Shown here piece by piece: positions 9,552 through 17,023 of a stretch of DNA of 64,000 nt. The first letter of the stretch is position 1; every line of letters starts with the position of its first letter. The stretch comes from Fodinibius salicampi (lineage in GTDB: Bacteria > Bacteroidota > Rhodothermia > Balneolales > Balneolaceae). Both the position numbers and the translations under genes were made by a program. The notes beneath the pieces are model-generated. The model worked only from the letters and a program-made list of their open reading frames with translations. It had not been told where the DNA came from and ran no database searches. The stretch spans positions 1,550,001-1,614,000 of the forward strand of contig NZ_BAABRS010000001.1 of assembly GCF_039545095.1 (NCBI RefSeq), given 5' to 3'.

Positions 9552-10181
9552 TTAATCTGTTGGGATCTTATAGGTACATGAATAATCACCTTCAGCGATA
9601 AAGGTAGCTCGTTCAGCATTTTCATTAAATAATTTTTTATAGAACATTTCTTCCAGCTTGCAAGGCAAACGCGTTTCTTTTATAACTTCACTAAAGGGGC
9701 AGTTACATTCTTTAACCGTGAGTTTATTTTCATCCTCATCAACCTGGTATTCCGGCATAAATCCCTCTTCCTCCAGCATCTCCATCAAAATCTGGATACG
9801 CACTTCGGGATCATCTGTGGAGGCATCTTCTATCCGCTTTCGTGCTTTTTCCAGCCGACTTTCCCAAAATGCTTCAAAAAACTCTTCAATAGCTTCTCTA
9901 TCTCCTCGAGATTTAAAATAGCTAATCATCTCGCGGATTAATGCCGATTCTGAGGACGGAAACAGGCTATTTCCTTTTGAAGTCAACTGATATCGCAGGC
10001 TGGGTCGGCCCGGACCGGATCGCACATATTCTCGTTCCACGTAGCCATCCCTTTCGAGTTGTAAAAAATGTTCCCGAATGGTTGTTTTTGCCAGCTCAAT
10101 TTCCTCAACCGCTGTATCTATTGAGAGGGTACCCTTGCGTTTGATTAAATCAATAATCTCTTTTTTTGAACCGGTAAACAT
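9552..10181 (-). CDS. SufR-like Fe-S winged-helix transcriptional regulator
   Basis: A 209-residue regulator. Residues 1-70 form a winged helix (ELAKTTIREHFLQLERDGYV recognition region, then SGPGRPSLRYQLT as the wing). The C-terminal half carries Cys159, Cys161, Cys174 and Cys202. SufR proteins use C-X12-C-X13-C-X14-C to hold an Fe-S cluster; here C161-X12-C174 and C174-X27-C202 match the first, second and fourth positions, while the third is absent and an extra Cys159 makes a CxC. A cluster sensing O2, NO or iron supply is likely. It lies 21 bp after the Ric-like gene, so it probably belongs to that transcript. Confidence 0.78.
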   Translation of the reverse strand: MFTGSKKEIIDLIKRKGTLSIDTAVEEIELAKTTIREHFLQLERDGYVEREYVRSGPGRPSLRYQLTSKGNSLFPSSESALIREMISYFKSRGDREAIEEFFEAFWESRLEKARKRIEDASTDDPEVRIQILMEMLEEEGFMPEYQVDEDENKLTVKECNCPFSEVIKETRLPCKLEEMFYKKLFNENAERATFIAEGDYSCTYKIPTD

Positions 10182-10202
10182 AACGCTGTTATCAAATTAT
10201 AA

Positions 10203-10955
10203 TTAGATTACATTGAGTTCTTGCCTAACAATGGGAATCACATTTTCTACTTCAATCCTGAATTGCTTTTCCAGTATCTCCTCCAGCTCAAAAAAGTTAT
10301 GATTCATAATACACAATGTCGTACATGCACCTTCAGGATTTTTAAAATTATTCCCTCTTTCTTTTACCACATCTTTCAGTTTAATTAACCGCTCCTGGTC
10401 ATCTTCTATGATCTTAAGAGAACGTTCGAGTTTTCGAATAGTCCCATCCAGCACATTCCCATTGTCATTATTATAAAGCCTGAGTGCGATCGGATAGAAT
10501 TTATTTCGTTCAAAACCGTAGTACAACCGCAGCGCTTCATCAAAAGAATTAAAGTGCCATTCCATATTCTTTAGCCAGGGATACTGATTGCCATGTATCT
10601 TATGAACCCTGGAAAAGCTATCGCTGATTTCATCCAGAAGACTAATACTTCTCTTAAGAAATTCCTCTTCCAGATAAGTTATCCACTGCGGTAGACTATC
10701 GTCATAATCAATATCCGTTTGTTTATGTTGATCTTCCTGTATTGAATAATCCTCATGATGTTTTTTGACCCAATCCAGTACTTCCACCTCACTCCAGTGG
10801 CGCTGCTGGCAAACCGATCGAAGAGTTTCTTCCTTGTGGTTCGACGGATCCAAACCAATAGATGCCAACAATTGTGCCGCCTTATCATAAACAGATATAA
10901 TCTGATTCAACTTGGCATCAGGAGTCACTTGCTTGAAAGATTGATCGGAATTCAT
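10203..10955 (-). CDS. Degenerate Ric (ScdA/YtfE)-like protein lacking iron ligands
   Basis: A 250-residue protein aligned by eye with the true Ric at 28561-29280. The N-terminal DUF542-like part keeps KLNQIISVYDKAAQLLASIGL but has DPSNH where Ric has FCCGG. The central part keeps RVHKIHGNQYPWL (Ric: KVHGERHPEL) and the CTT turn near residue 211. The di-iron ligands are mostly gone: the HH pair is replaced by YL-EEE, and the H-x-H-x-x-E near the C-terminus by QFRIEVENVIP. It is therefore unlikely to hold a standard di-iron site. It may be a regulatory or binding partner of Ric or of the SufR-like regulator encoded 21 bp downstream. Confidence 0.65.
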   Translation of the reverse strand: MNSDQSFKQVTPDAKLNQIISVYDKAAQLLASIGLDPSNHKEETLRSVCQQRHWSEVEVLDWVKKHHEDYSIQEDQHKQTDIDYDDSLPQWITYLEEEFLKRSISLLDEISDSFSRVHKIHGNQYPWLKNMEWHFNSFDEALRLYYGFERNKFYPIALRLYNNDNGNVLDGTIRKLERSLKIIEDDQERLIKLKDVVKERGNNFKNPEGACTTLCIMNHNFFELEEILEKQFRIEVENVIPIVRQELNVI

Positions 10956-10994
10956 AACAATTTGTTGCTTTTTTCTATTGCAAATCTGTTTCTA

Positions 10995-11010
10995 AGATAC
11001 TTATGATTTA
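10995..11010. promoter_or_regulatory. Possible partial operator in divergent region
   Basis: AAGATACTTATGATTT lies between the divergent Ric-like and ferredoxin genes. It shares AAGATA and AT-rich spacing with the motif set but lacks a clear second half. An ATTGCAAA word is close by (10977-10984). Confidence 0.25.
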
Positions 11011-11117
11011 CAGACAAATCAATAAAAAAGGTTTAAACCGTTTTTATAGTTGATATTAATTTTCGGTACTCCTACCTTTAGGTCGAAACCAATTGAAATC
11101 GATTAGCAATAAGCAAT

Positions 11118-11468
11118 ATGGCTTATGTAGTCACCGATCCTTGCATCCAATGCAAGCACACTAATTGCGCGGCTGTATGCCCGGTGGATGCCTTTCGGGA
11201 AGGACCTAACTTTTTGGTCATTGACCCTTTTGAATGTATCGATTGTGATGCATGTGTAGCCGAATGTCCGGAAGAAGCCATATTTCCTGATGATGAAGTT
11301 CCCCTGGAATGGGAGGATTATATTGAACTAAACGATCGGCTTTCAGAAGAATGGGCGGAGCATGTTATCAACCAGGCAAAGGAGTCGCTGCCGGATGTTG
11401 ACAAATGGAGCGGAAAGGAAAACAAGCGCAAACACCTAATCGAAAGCTGGGAAGAAGAAACAGTGTAA
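11118..11468 (+). CDS. fdxA: Seven-iron ferredoxin (FdxA/FdI type)
   Basis: A 116-residue ferredoxin with Cys9, 12, 17 and 21 in the first half and Cys40, 43, 46 and 50 in the second, the latter as CIDCDACVAEC. By comparison with Azotobacter FdI, Cys9, Cys17 and Cys50 would hold a [3Fe-4S] cluster, and Cys21, 40, 43 and 46 a [4Fe-4S] cluster. The C-terminal extension (EVPLEWEDYIELNDRLSEEW) is also FdI-like. It is a low-potential electron carrier in the cytoplasm. It starts a plus-strand series with Fe-S assembly, NnrS-like, OsmC and cupredoxin genes, which suggests a redox-stress context. Confidence 0.93.
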   Translation: MAYVVTDPCIQCKHTNCAAVCPVDAFREGPNFLVIDPFECIDCDACVAECPEEAIFPDDEVPLEWEDYIELNDRLSEEWAEHVINQAKESLPDVDKWSGKENKRKHLIESWEEETV

Positions 11469-11470
11469 TG

Positions 11471-11514
11471 GTTATTCGCTATTTATGATTTGGATCAAAT
11501 CCATAGCCGATAAC
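11471..11514. repeat. Intergenic stem-loop between fdxA and the MIP18-type gene
   Basis: An imperfect palindrome: outer arms GTTATTCGCTAT and ATAGCCGATAAC, inner arms GATTTG and CAAATC around GAT. It lacks a T run, so it is more likely an mRNA-processing or stability hairpin, or an operator, than a terminator. Confidence 0.5.
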
Positions 11515-11530
11515 TATTAACAATAGCAAT

Positions 11531-11884
11531 ATGAAAAATTTGGAAACTAAATCTATGAATAATTCCTCTATAATTCGGCGCAGGATAGTCCGGCAGCTCC
11601 GTGAGGTTATCGACCCTGAATTAGGCGTAAATATTGTGGATCTTGGGTTGGTTTACAACATTTTGTTCGGCGATGACAAAGTGATTGTAGAATATACGAC
11701 CACCACTCCGGGGTGCCCCATGCGCCGGTATTTACAACAGCAAATTGAGGAAGCCCTCAAATCTGTTGAAGAAGTCGATGAGTACGAGACGAACTTAGTC
11801 TGGGAGCCGGACTGGTCAGTGGATATGATCGACGGCGAGGTTGAATTCTTCGCGCATCCCCCACCCCGGACTCAAATGTCATAA
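11531..11884 (+). CDS. MIP18/DUF59-family Fe-S assembly protein (SufT/PaaD-like)
   Basis: A 117-residue protein with the family motifs DPELGVNIVDLGLVY (from residue 28) and TTTTPGCPMRRYL holding Cys62, followed by WEPDW. Family members help deliver or mature Fe-S clusters. The short N-terminus (MKNLETKSMNN) could begin at either Met; the upstream start is used. It sits 62 bp after fdxA and 27 bp before the NnrS-like gene. The context suggests rebuilding of Fe-S clusters under NO or oxygen stress. Confidence 0.88.
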   Translation: MKNLETKSMNNSSIIRRRIVRQLREVIDPELGVNIVDLGLVYNILFGDDKVIVEYTTTTPGCPMRRYLQQQIEEALKSVEEVDEYETNLVWEPDWSVDMIDGEVEFFAHPPPRTQMS

Positions 11885-11911
11885 TTAGTTTTCTTCAATA
11901 ATTAATAATTA

Positions 11912-13015
11912 ATGACATCTCCTAAGGTTTCAACATATGTACTGGTAATCCTGCTCTTTGTAGCGGGTATTGGTCTGTTAAGCGGACTTTATTCCGGCTT
12001 GGTACGTTTAGGATTTTTAGCAGGAACTTCTGGAGGTATCTCTCCCCTGGCGCACGGTCCACTCATGATCAACGGGTTTCTGGGAACGCTCATCGGACTT
12101 GAACGAGCGGCCGCACTTGAAAAAAAATGGTCGTACTTAGCCCCTGTTTTATTGGGTATTTCAACCATCCTGGTACTTGCCGGATTTACAGTCCCGGCGA
12201 AGCTGCTGTTTATTCTCGGATCCTTTTTCCTGCTAGCGACTATGCTCTACCTTTACAATATGCAGCCGGTTGCTCATCATCTTATCATGGCCCTTGGGGC
12301 AGGCACCCTCCTCATCGGCAATATTCTATTCCTGTTTGATACTCCAATTTTTAACCTTGTTGCCTGGTGGGCCGGATTTCCGTTATTAACTATTTTCGGA
12401 GAACGACTGGAACTCAATCGTATTATGCGTCCGCCCCAAAGAGCCCAACACCTATTTTTAGCACTCATCATTCTCTGGACAGCTGCAATAACTTTTACTC
12501 ATATCAACCGTCCGATCGGATGGACAATTGCCTCTGTTTCCCTGATCGCACAGGCCGGCTGGCTTTTTAAATATGATGTAGCCCGTCGCACTATCAAGTC
12601 TGTTAAATGGACCCGCTACAGTGCCATTAGCTTACTGACAGGCTACGGCTGGCTCGTATTAGCAGGATTTTTCAGCCTCTGGCAGGGCTTCCCTACAGCG
12701 GGTCCCCTGTACGACGCCCTGTTACATATGATATTTGTGGGTTTTGTATTCAGTATGATCTTCGCACACGCTTCCGTCATCATTCCTTCACTATCAGGGA
12801 AACTTGTCCCCTATCATCAATATTTTTATCTCCCACTTTTGCTCTTGCACGGATTTCTCTTAATAAGAGTCATTGGGGATATCGTCTGGCTGCCCGTTAT
12901 ACGTTCCATTGGCAGTTATGGAAATGTATTGGCTATTTTATTGTTTTTAGGTGGCATCATATTTCAATTACTAAGAGTAAGTGCAAGGAAGAAAATAACG
13001 AACAAAGGAATGTAA
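11912..13015 (+). CDS. NnrS-like polytopic membrane protein
   Basis: A 367-residue protein with about eleven hydrophobic helices. The segment LAHGPLMINGFLGTLIGLER (residues 46-65, His48) resembles the conserved HGPLM.FGF motif of NnrS, a haem- and copper-containing membrane protein that relieves nitrosative stress. A second conserved-looking stretch is LLHMIFVGFVFSMIFAHASV near residue 270. It starts 27 bp after the MIP18-type gene. NnrS-like is a family resemblance; true NnrS function is not proven by the sequence. Confidence 0.72.
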   Translation: MTSPKVSTYVLVILLFVAGIGLLSGLYSGLVRLGFLAGTSGGISPLAHGPLMINGFLGTLIGLERAAALEKKWSYLAPVLLGISTILVLAGFTVPAKLLFILGSFFLLATMLYLYNMQPVAHHLIMALGAGTLLIGNILFLFDTPIFNLVAWWAGFPLLTIFGERLELNRIMRPPQRAQHLFLALIILWTAAITFTHINRPIGWTIASVSLIAQAGWLFKYDVARRTIKSVKWTRYSAISLLTGYGWLVLAGFFSLWQGFPTAGPLYDALLHMIFVGFVFSMIFAHASVIIPSLSGKLVPYHQYFYLPLLLLHGFLLIRVIGDIVWLPVIRSIGSYGNVLAILLFLGGIIFQLLRVSARKKITNKGM

Positions 13016-13079
13016 CTCTTTTTAAAAGCCTTATATTAACACATAACTTACATCAATCAGAACTTAAAACACTATTATT

Positions 13080-13499
13080 ATGCCTACAAAAAAAGCAAAT
13101 GCAGAATGGAAAGGAGATCTTAAAAGCGGAAAAGGAACCATGGAATTAGAAAGTGGTTCTTATAAAGGAAGCTATACTTTCGCTACGCGATTTAAAGATG
13201 AAGACGGATCGAATCCAGAAGAATTGATTGGGGCGGCCCATGCCGGTTGCTTTTCTATGGCCCTTTCTAATGAATTGGCCGAAGCCGGATACGATCCAAA
13301 ATCGGTCAAAACCAACGCCGAAGTAACTATCGATCCTTCAAAAGGAGAGATTACAGAAATAAAGCTCATTTCAAAAGCAACTGTTCCCGGAATAGATGAA
13401 GATACGTTCCAGGAATTTGCAGAGGGAGCTAAAAAAGGATGTCCGGTATCTAAGGCTTTGGCCAGTACTAATATTACACTGGATGCAACCTTGCTATAA
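13080..13499 (+). CDS. osmC: OsmC/Ohr-type peroxidase
   Basis: A 139-residue protein with the two OsmC redox cysteines, Cys57 in AAHAGCFSMAL and Cys121 in KKGCPVSKAL, and the LIGAAHAGC signature. OsmC reduces organic hydroperoxides with thiols. Length matches the short OsmC subfamily that begins MPTKKANAEW. It lies 64 bp after the NnrS-like gene and 76 bp before the cupredoxin gene, so it may have its own promoter. Confidence 0.92.
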   Translation: MPTKKANAEWKGDLKSGKGTMELESGSYKGSYTFATRFKDEDGSNPEELIGAAHAGCFSMALSNELAEAGYDPKSVKTNAEVTIDPSKGEITEIKLISKATVPGIDEDTFQEFAEGAKKGCPVSKALASTNITLDATLL

Positions 13500-13575
13500 G
13501 CAAAAAGATAGCTGTAATACAGCGAATACTTTCTTATTTTAAACCTATAAATTTCAACCTAAATAAATTCATTTT

Positions 13576-14145
13576 ATGACACGTTTTGCACCATACTTAT
13601 TCTCACTAATGCTATTATTTGTTACTGCTTGTGGGGGCGGATCTGACGATCAGCAACAAACAGAAACCCAGGAAAGCCAAACCACAGCTCAACAAGCTGA
13701 TGATGGTGTTCGTACTATCGAAATAGTGGGTATCGATCGCATGAAGTTCGTCGTTGAAGGTGATGAAGACGGTATTTCTACCGGCGATACTATGGGCGAT
13801 TATGTTCTGCTCGAATCTATCACTGCTGAACCCGGCGAAGAGATTCGTATTCGGTTAACCACAGAAAGTACTCTGCCCGCATCTGCCATGGCTCATAATT
13901 TTGTGCTGCTGGTTATGGATGCTGACGCTACTGCATTTGCTAATGCGGCAGCCAGAGCTAAAGATAATGAGTACATCCCTGCTGATATGGAAGATCAGAT
14001 TATCGCTCATACCGATATGGCTGCAGGTGGTGAAACAGTAGAGGTAACCTTTACTGCTCCTGAAGAGGCTGGTGATTACGAATTTATCTGTAGTTTCCCT
14101 GGTCACTACTCCGGCGGAATGGCAGGTACGCTTACCGTAGAATAA
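13576..14145 (+). CDS. Azurin-like cupredoxin lipoprotein
   Basis: A 189-residue exported protein. A lipobox (FVTACGGG, Cys19) is followed by a Gln/Thr/Glu-rich linker to about residue 45 and then a cupredoxin domain. Type 1 copper ligands are visible: His107 in AMAHNFVLL, then Cys172, His177 and Met182 in CSFPGHYSGGM. The Cys-Met loop is one residue longer than in classical azurin and is more like auracyanin. It is a membrane-anchored periplasmic electron carrier that could feed NosZ or another terminal reductase. A strong terminator follows. Confidence 0.9.
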   Translation: MTRFAPYLFSLMLLFVTACGGGSDDQQQTETQESQTTAQQADDGVRTIEIVGIDRMKFVVEGDEDGISTGDTMGDYVLLESITAEPGEEIRIRLTTESTLPASAMAHNFVLLVMDADATAFANAAARAKDNEYIPADMEDQIIAHTDMAAGGETVEVTFTAPEEAGDYEFICSFPGHYSGGMAGTLTVE

Positions 14146-14175
14146 TCTCTGATATTTATATTTTATAATAAATTT

Positions 14176-14208
14176 AAAAGCGGCTGATCCTTTCAGCCGC
14201 TTTTTTTA
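14176..14208 (+). terminator. Rho-independent terminator after cupredoxin gene
   Basis: A perfect 9-bp stem AGCGGCTGA/TCAGCCGCT with a 5-base loop is followed by a run of T. It closes the fdxA-to-cupredoxin series. Confidence 0.92.
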
Positions 14209-14254
14209 TTGCTAAAATTTCAGCCATTTAAAACTGGAAGGTTAGAAATCAGCC

Positions 14255-14746
14255 ATGTATTACCTATCAATTTACACGCATATCCTTTCTGCTATTTTCT
14301 GGATCGGAGGGATGCTCTTTACCGCCGCCGTTTTAGTCCCGGCTACCCGCCATAAATTATTGAAAAATAAAAAAGGTGCCTTTTTTACGCTTATTGGGAA
14401 AAAATTCAGCCGAATATCCTGGGTACTCTTTATTGTTCTTACAGTCACCGGAATAACAAATTTACTTACCCGGGGTTTTACCACAGATCAACTTCTAACT
14501 GCTTCTTTCTGGACTGATATTTTTGGCGGAAATTTATTTATTAAGCTGCATCTTTTTGCCGTCGTACTAATTATTAGCGGTATCCACGATTTCTATGCCG
14601 GGCCCAAAGCAGCAGAATTAATGGACAAACAGCCAGACAGTAAAAAAACAAAGACAATGCGGAAACTATCTAGCTGGCTGGGACGTATTAATCTTCTATT
14701 GGGACTGGCAATTCTTTATTATGCCATGCGTTTGCTTCGGGGATAA
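14255..14746 (+). CDS. CopD-like four-helix membrane protein
   Basis: A 163-residue protein with four hydrophobic segments. It starts MYYLSIYTHILSAIFWIGGM with the His-W-GG pattern of CopD/DUF2269-type proteins, and its third helix carries KLHLFAVVLIISGIHDF with further His residues. CopD-like domains are linked to copper or haem handling in the inner membrane. It is downstream of a strong terminator and therefore probably has its own promoter. It converges on the next minus-strand gene across a 45-bp gap that holds an AATGAGT/ACTCATT inverted repeat. Confidence 0.68.
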   Translation: MYYLSIYTHILSAIFWIGGMLFTAAVLVPATRHKLLKNKKGAFFTLIGKKFSRISWVLFIVLTVTGITNLLTRGFTTDQLLTASFWTDIFGGNLFIKLHLFAVVLIISGIHDFYAGPKAAELMDKQPDSKKTKTMRKLSSWLGRINLLLGLAILYYAMRLLRG

Positions 14747-14791
14747 TCAGTAGAAAATAATGAGTATTGAGTATTAATTGTCACTCATTAC

Positions 14792-15196
14792 TTACTTATA
14801 AGTCACAGCCCGATTCCAGTGGAGGCCTATAAACAAAATTACTGCTCCTATTTCAAATAACCGCCCGACAATGGTGGCCGATGAGCCAATCACATCCAGA
14901 TAGGAAGCCACATTGATGAGAATGCCCAGATTTAATAATGCAACCATTACCAGCGCCAGCATGGGATTCCCTCTCGATGGTCTTATCAAGTAGCGCGGCA
15001 ATATCCAGTAGGCGGTTCCCATAGTAAGCTGAATTATCCACCCAAAAATGCTGATTTCTATATGAATTGAAAGCAGACTCCACATTCCGGCAAATGCCGG
15101 ATAGGCTTTGCTAACCAGAATTAAAGCGCCGATGGAAAATCCCACAAGCATATAAATCAACGATGCTTTTATCATCCAGCGACTCGGTATTGGCAT
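14792..15196 (-). CDS. Small oxidase-subunit-I-like membrane protein (paralogue A)
   Basis: A 134-residue protein with four predicted helices. The motif HIEISIFGWIIQLTMGTAYW resembles helices of haem-copper oxidase subunit I and NnrS-like proteins, where a helix-borne His binds haem, but the protein is far too short to be an oxidase. The gene at 15250-15702 encodes a similar protein with HLLMVGWITQIIFGVSMW, so the two look like an ancient duplication and may form a heterodimer. The gap between them is 53 bp. The function is unknown. Confidence 0.65.
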   Translation of the reverse strand: MPIPSRWMIKASLIYMLVGFSIGALILVSKAYPAFAGMWSLLSIHIEISIFGWIIQLTMGTAYWILPRYLIRPSRGNPMLALVMVALLNLGILINVASYLDVIGSSATIVGRLFEIGAVILFIGLHWNRAVTYK

Positions 15197-15249
15197 AAGG
15201 TAGTTTTACTGGTTATTTGTTATTAGGATTCAAGCGAAAACTTAAATCA

Positions 15250-15702
15250 TTAATTTTCGGATTTCTGTCGTTTCTTCTTTCGCTGCCTGCGACGCTGCTC
15301 TTTGGATTGAATTCGCGGCCAGAGTTCTATGGTATAAGTTGCAGCTGCTGCAACTTGGGCTATGGCCGAAACAACAATCAAAATATTCCAAATAGCTGCA
15401 TTTGATGTGTAGGACGCGGGCTCAGAAACCATGCGGCATACAAGTCCAACATTTAACATGATATAGGTCAGCCATCCCCATTTTTGAGGCCAAAATCCTT
15501 CTTCTTTGGTTCGGCCGGGGAACATCCACATGGAGACGCCAAATATTATTTGTGTAATCCATCCAACCATCAGCAAGTGCCAGAAAAGGGGTGTTATTCC
15601 AGGAAAATTTAGCCATTTAAATTCGGTAGCTAACCCCAATAAGAGCGAGGCTAAAAAATAAAGGAGTCCCGTTTTAATAAATAAGCGTGCTAATCTTGGC
15701 AT
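15250..15702 (-). CDS. Small oxidase-subunit-I-like membrane protein (paralogue B)
   Basis: A 150-residue protein with four predicted helices and a strongly basic tail (QRRRQRKKKRQK) on the presumed cytoplasmic side. The central FWHLLMVGWITQIIFGVSMW aligns with the equivalent segment of the neighbouring 134-residue protein. The start overlaps the end of the DUF3565 gene by 13 bp, which indicates translational coupling. It is probably a haem-binding or scaffold membrane protein in the NO/respiration region; that role is inferred from context only. Confidence 0.65.
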   Translation of the reverse strand: MPRLARLFIKTGLLYFLASLLLGLATEFKWLNFPGITPLFWHLLMVGWITQIIFGVSMWMFPGRTKEEGFWPQKWGWLTYIMLNVGLVCRMVSEPASYTSNAAIWNILIVVSAIAQVAAAATYTIELWPRIQSKEQRRRQRKKKRQKSEN

Positions 15703-15911
15703 GGAGGTTCAAAGTCTTTGGATTCGTTACGATCACATTTTTTACAGTTCAATTCCTTTCCAAGACGACTTTCCCGGCCTTGTAGAGTCATCACCCATGG
15801 ACGCAGCATCCAAGGAGGATTATGTCGCACATGCTGATTGTGTCCACATCGAAGCTCCGCTACCCAATCGTCTTCTTCATCTTTGTGATAGCCGATAATT
15901 GGTTGTTTCAT
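15690..15911 (-). CDS. DUF3565 zinc-ribbon-like small protein
   Basis: A 73-residue protein with the family pattern MKQPIIGYHKDEEDDWVAEL, RCGHNQHVRHNPPWMLRPWV and NCKKCD. The Cys/His set (CGH, H-x-x-H and CKKC) suggests a bound metal. DUF3565 proteins are small and uncharacterised; they recur beside NnrS, Ric and oxidase-like genes. It is placed 12 bp after the cytochrome c'-like gene and overlaps the following membrane gene. Confidence 0.88.
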   Translation of the reverse strand: MKQPIIGYHKDEEDDWVAELRCGHNQHVRHNPPWMLRPWVMTLQGRESRLGKELNCKKCDRNESKDFEPPCQD

Positions 15912-15923
15912 AATAATATTTTG

Positions 15924-16376
15924 CTAGTCACCGGTCCTAGCAGAAGAAATGGATTCCCGAAAATTTGAGTGGCAATCCACACAGCCTTGCTGAACAATAC
16001 GGTAGTGGCGAAGAACTTCCGTCATATCTTTTTGAATGGCAGCCATCCGCATTGAATCAGCATGATGATGTACTACCATGTCATACTCCACAAACTGCTT
16101 CATTTCGGTACCCAGCTTTTTCTTTACTAACTTCTTATCCTCAGATGTCATTGTAGGATGATCTGATATTCTGCCTGCTCCTTGTTTAATCAAACTAAAT
16201 TCTTCCGTATAAATACCACGGTCAACCTGCTGCATATCTATCAACAGCTGTTGCATCATAGGAACCAGCGGCATGGTTTCCGGCTGTTTGGCTTTTTCAT
16301 GCGGATAGATCACCCATCCCATAATGCTGATAGAAAAGACAATTAAAATCGTAGTTATTAATATTGAATCTCTCAT
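15924..16376 (-). CDS. Cytochrome c'-like monohaem protein
   Basis: A 150-residue protein with an N-terminal membrane anchor or signal (about 5-24) and a mainly helical body. Its single haem motif CVDCH (132-136) is close to the C-terminus, as in cytochrome c' and its relatives. His103-105 and Met residues lie upstream, but no second CXXCH exists. Cytochromes c' are periplasmic and bind NO, which fits the globin and Ric-type neighbours. The call to the c' family rests on motif position and helical content. Confidence 0.75.
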   Translation of the reverse strand: MRDSILITTILIVFSISIMGWVIYPHEKAKQPETMPLVPMMQQLLIDMQQVDRGIYTEEFSLIKQGAGRISDHPTMTSEDKKLVKKKLGTEMKQFVEYDMVVHHHADSMRMAAIQKDMTEVLRHYRIVQQGCVDCHSNFRESISSARTGD

Positions 16377-16571
16377 AATTTCAAATATTTATTTTTAATT
16401 ATATGAACTATATCTAAATTCCCGATTGCGCTAATGGAAACATCCATTGCCCCTTCAGTATATAATAATCTACTCATGGAGGCATCCCTTAGTCCTTCGC
16501 GTTCTGTGTCTATACAGGCATTTTGGACTTTTCAGCTAAGATCTGCATCCCTTGTTCCATTTTTGTTATTT

Positions 16572-16961
16572 TCATTGGCTTTCTTCTGATTCATTAAACT
16601 TACCTTCCATCTCCATTCTAACAGAAAAAGAAGAAGCTATTTTCCCTGCCATTTCCTTGGCATGTTCGGCTTTTTCACCTTCAAAATATTCATCTACGGT
16701 CTCTTCAAATAATCCATACCATCGACCAAAATCTTCCTTTTCTATAGGTAAAGGAAGGTGTTCTCTAAATGGATGTCCCTTATAGCGTTGAGTCTGAAAC
16801 AACAATTTTGACCAAAAATCAACCATTTTAGGCAAATGGTTCTCCCACTCCACCCCCGCAAAATCATTAAAAATGGGTCCAAGCCGCACATCCTTTTCTA
16901 CTTTGGCATAAAAAGCATGCACAAGTTTTTGAATGTCATCTTCATTTTGGATGTCTTTCAT
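16572..16961 (-). CDS. Group III (P-type) truncated haemoglobin
   Basis: A 129-residue globin matching group III truncated haemoglobins: LVHAFYAKVEKDVRLGPIFN, then WENHLPKMVDFWSKLLF, GHPFREHLPLPI with the proximal His region, and FGRWYGLFEETVDEYF. Group III globins are cytoplasmic and are associated with NO and oxygen handling. It is separated by 195 bp from the cytochrome c'-like gene and by 62 bp from the membrane gene on its other side. Confidence 0.92.
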   Translation of the reverse strand: MKDIQNEDDIQKLVHAFYAKVEKDVRLGPIFNDFAGVEWENHLPKMVDFWSKLLFQTQRYKGHPFREHLPLPIEKEDFGRWYGLFEETVDEYFEGEKAEHAKEMAGKIASSFSVRMEMEGKFNESEESQ

Positions 16962-17023
16962 CTAATACTTCTCTTTTCTATATGATTTAACAATTTCTGT
17001 AATCTATTATAATTCCAAGTCGC

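Noticed and set aside
11480-11505. Possible FNR-type box ATTTGGATCAAAT upstream of the MIP18-type gene
   Set aside because: It does not match TTGAT-N4-ATCAA and is better explained as the tip of the stem-loop at 11471-11514.
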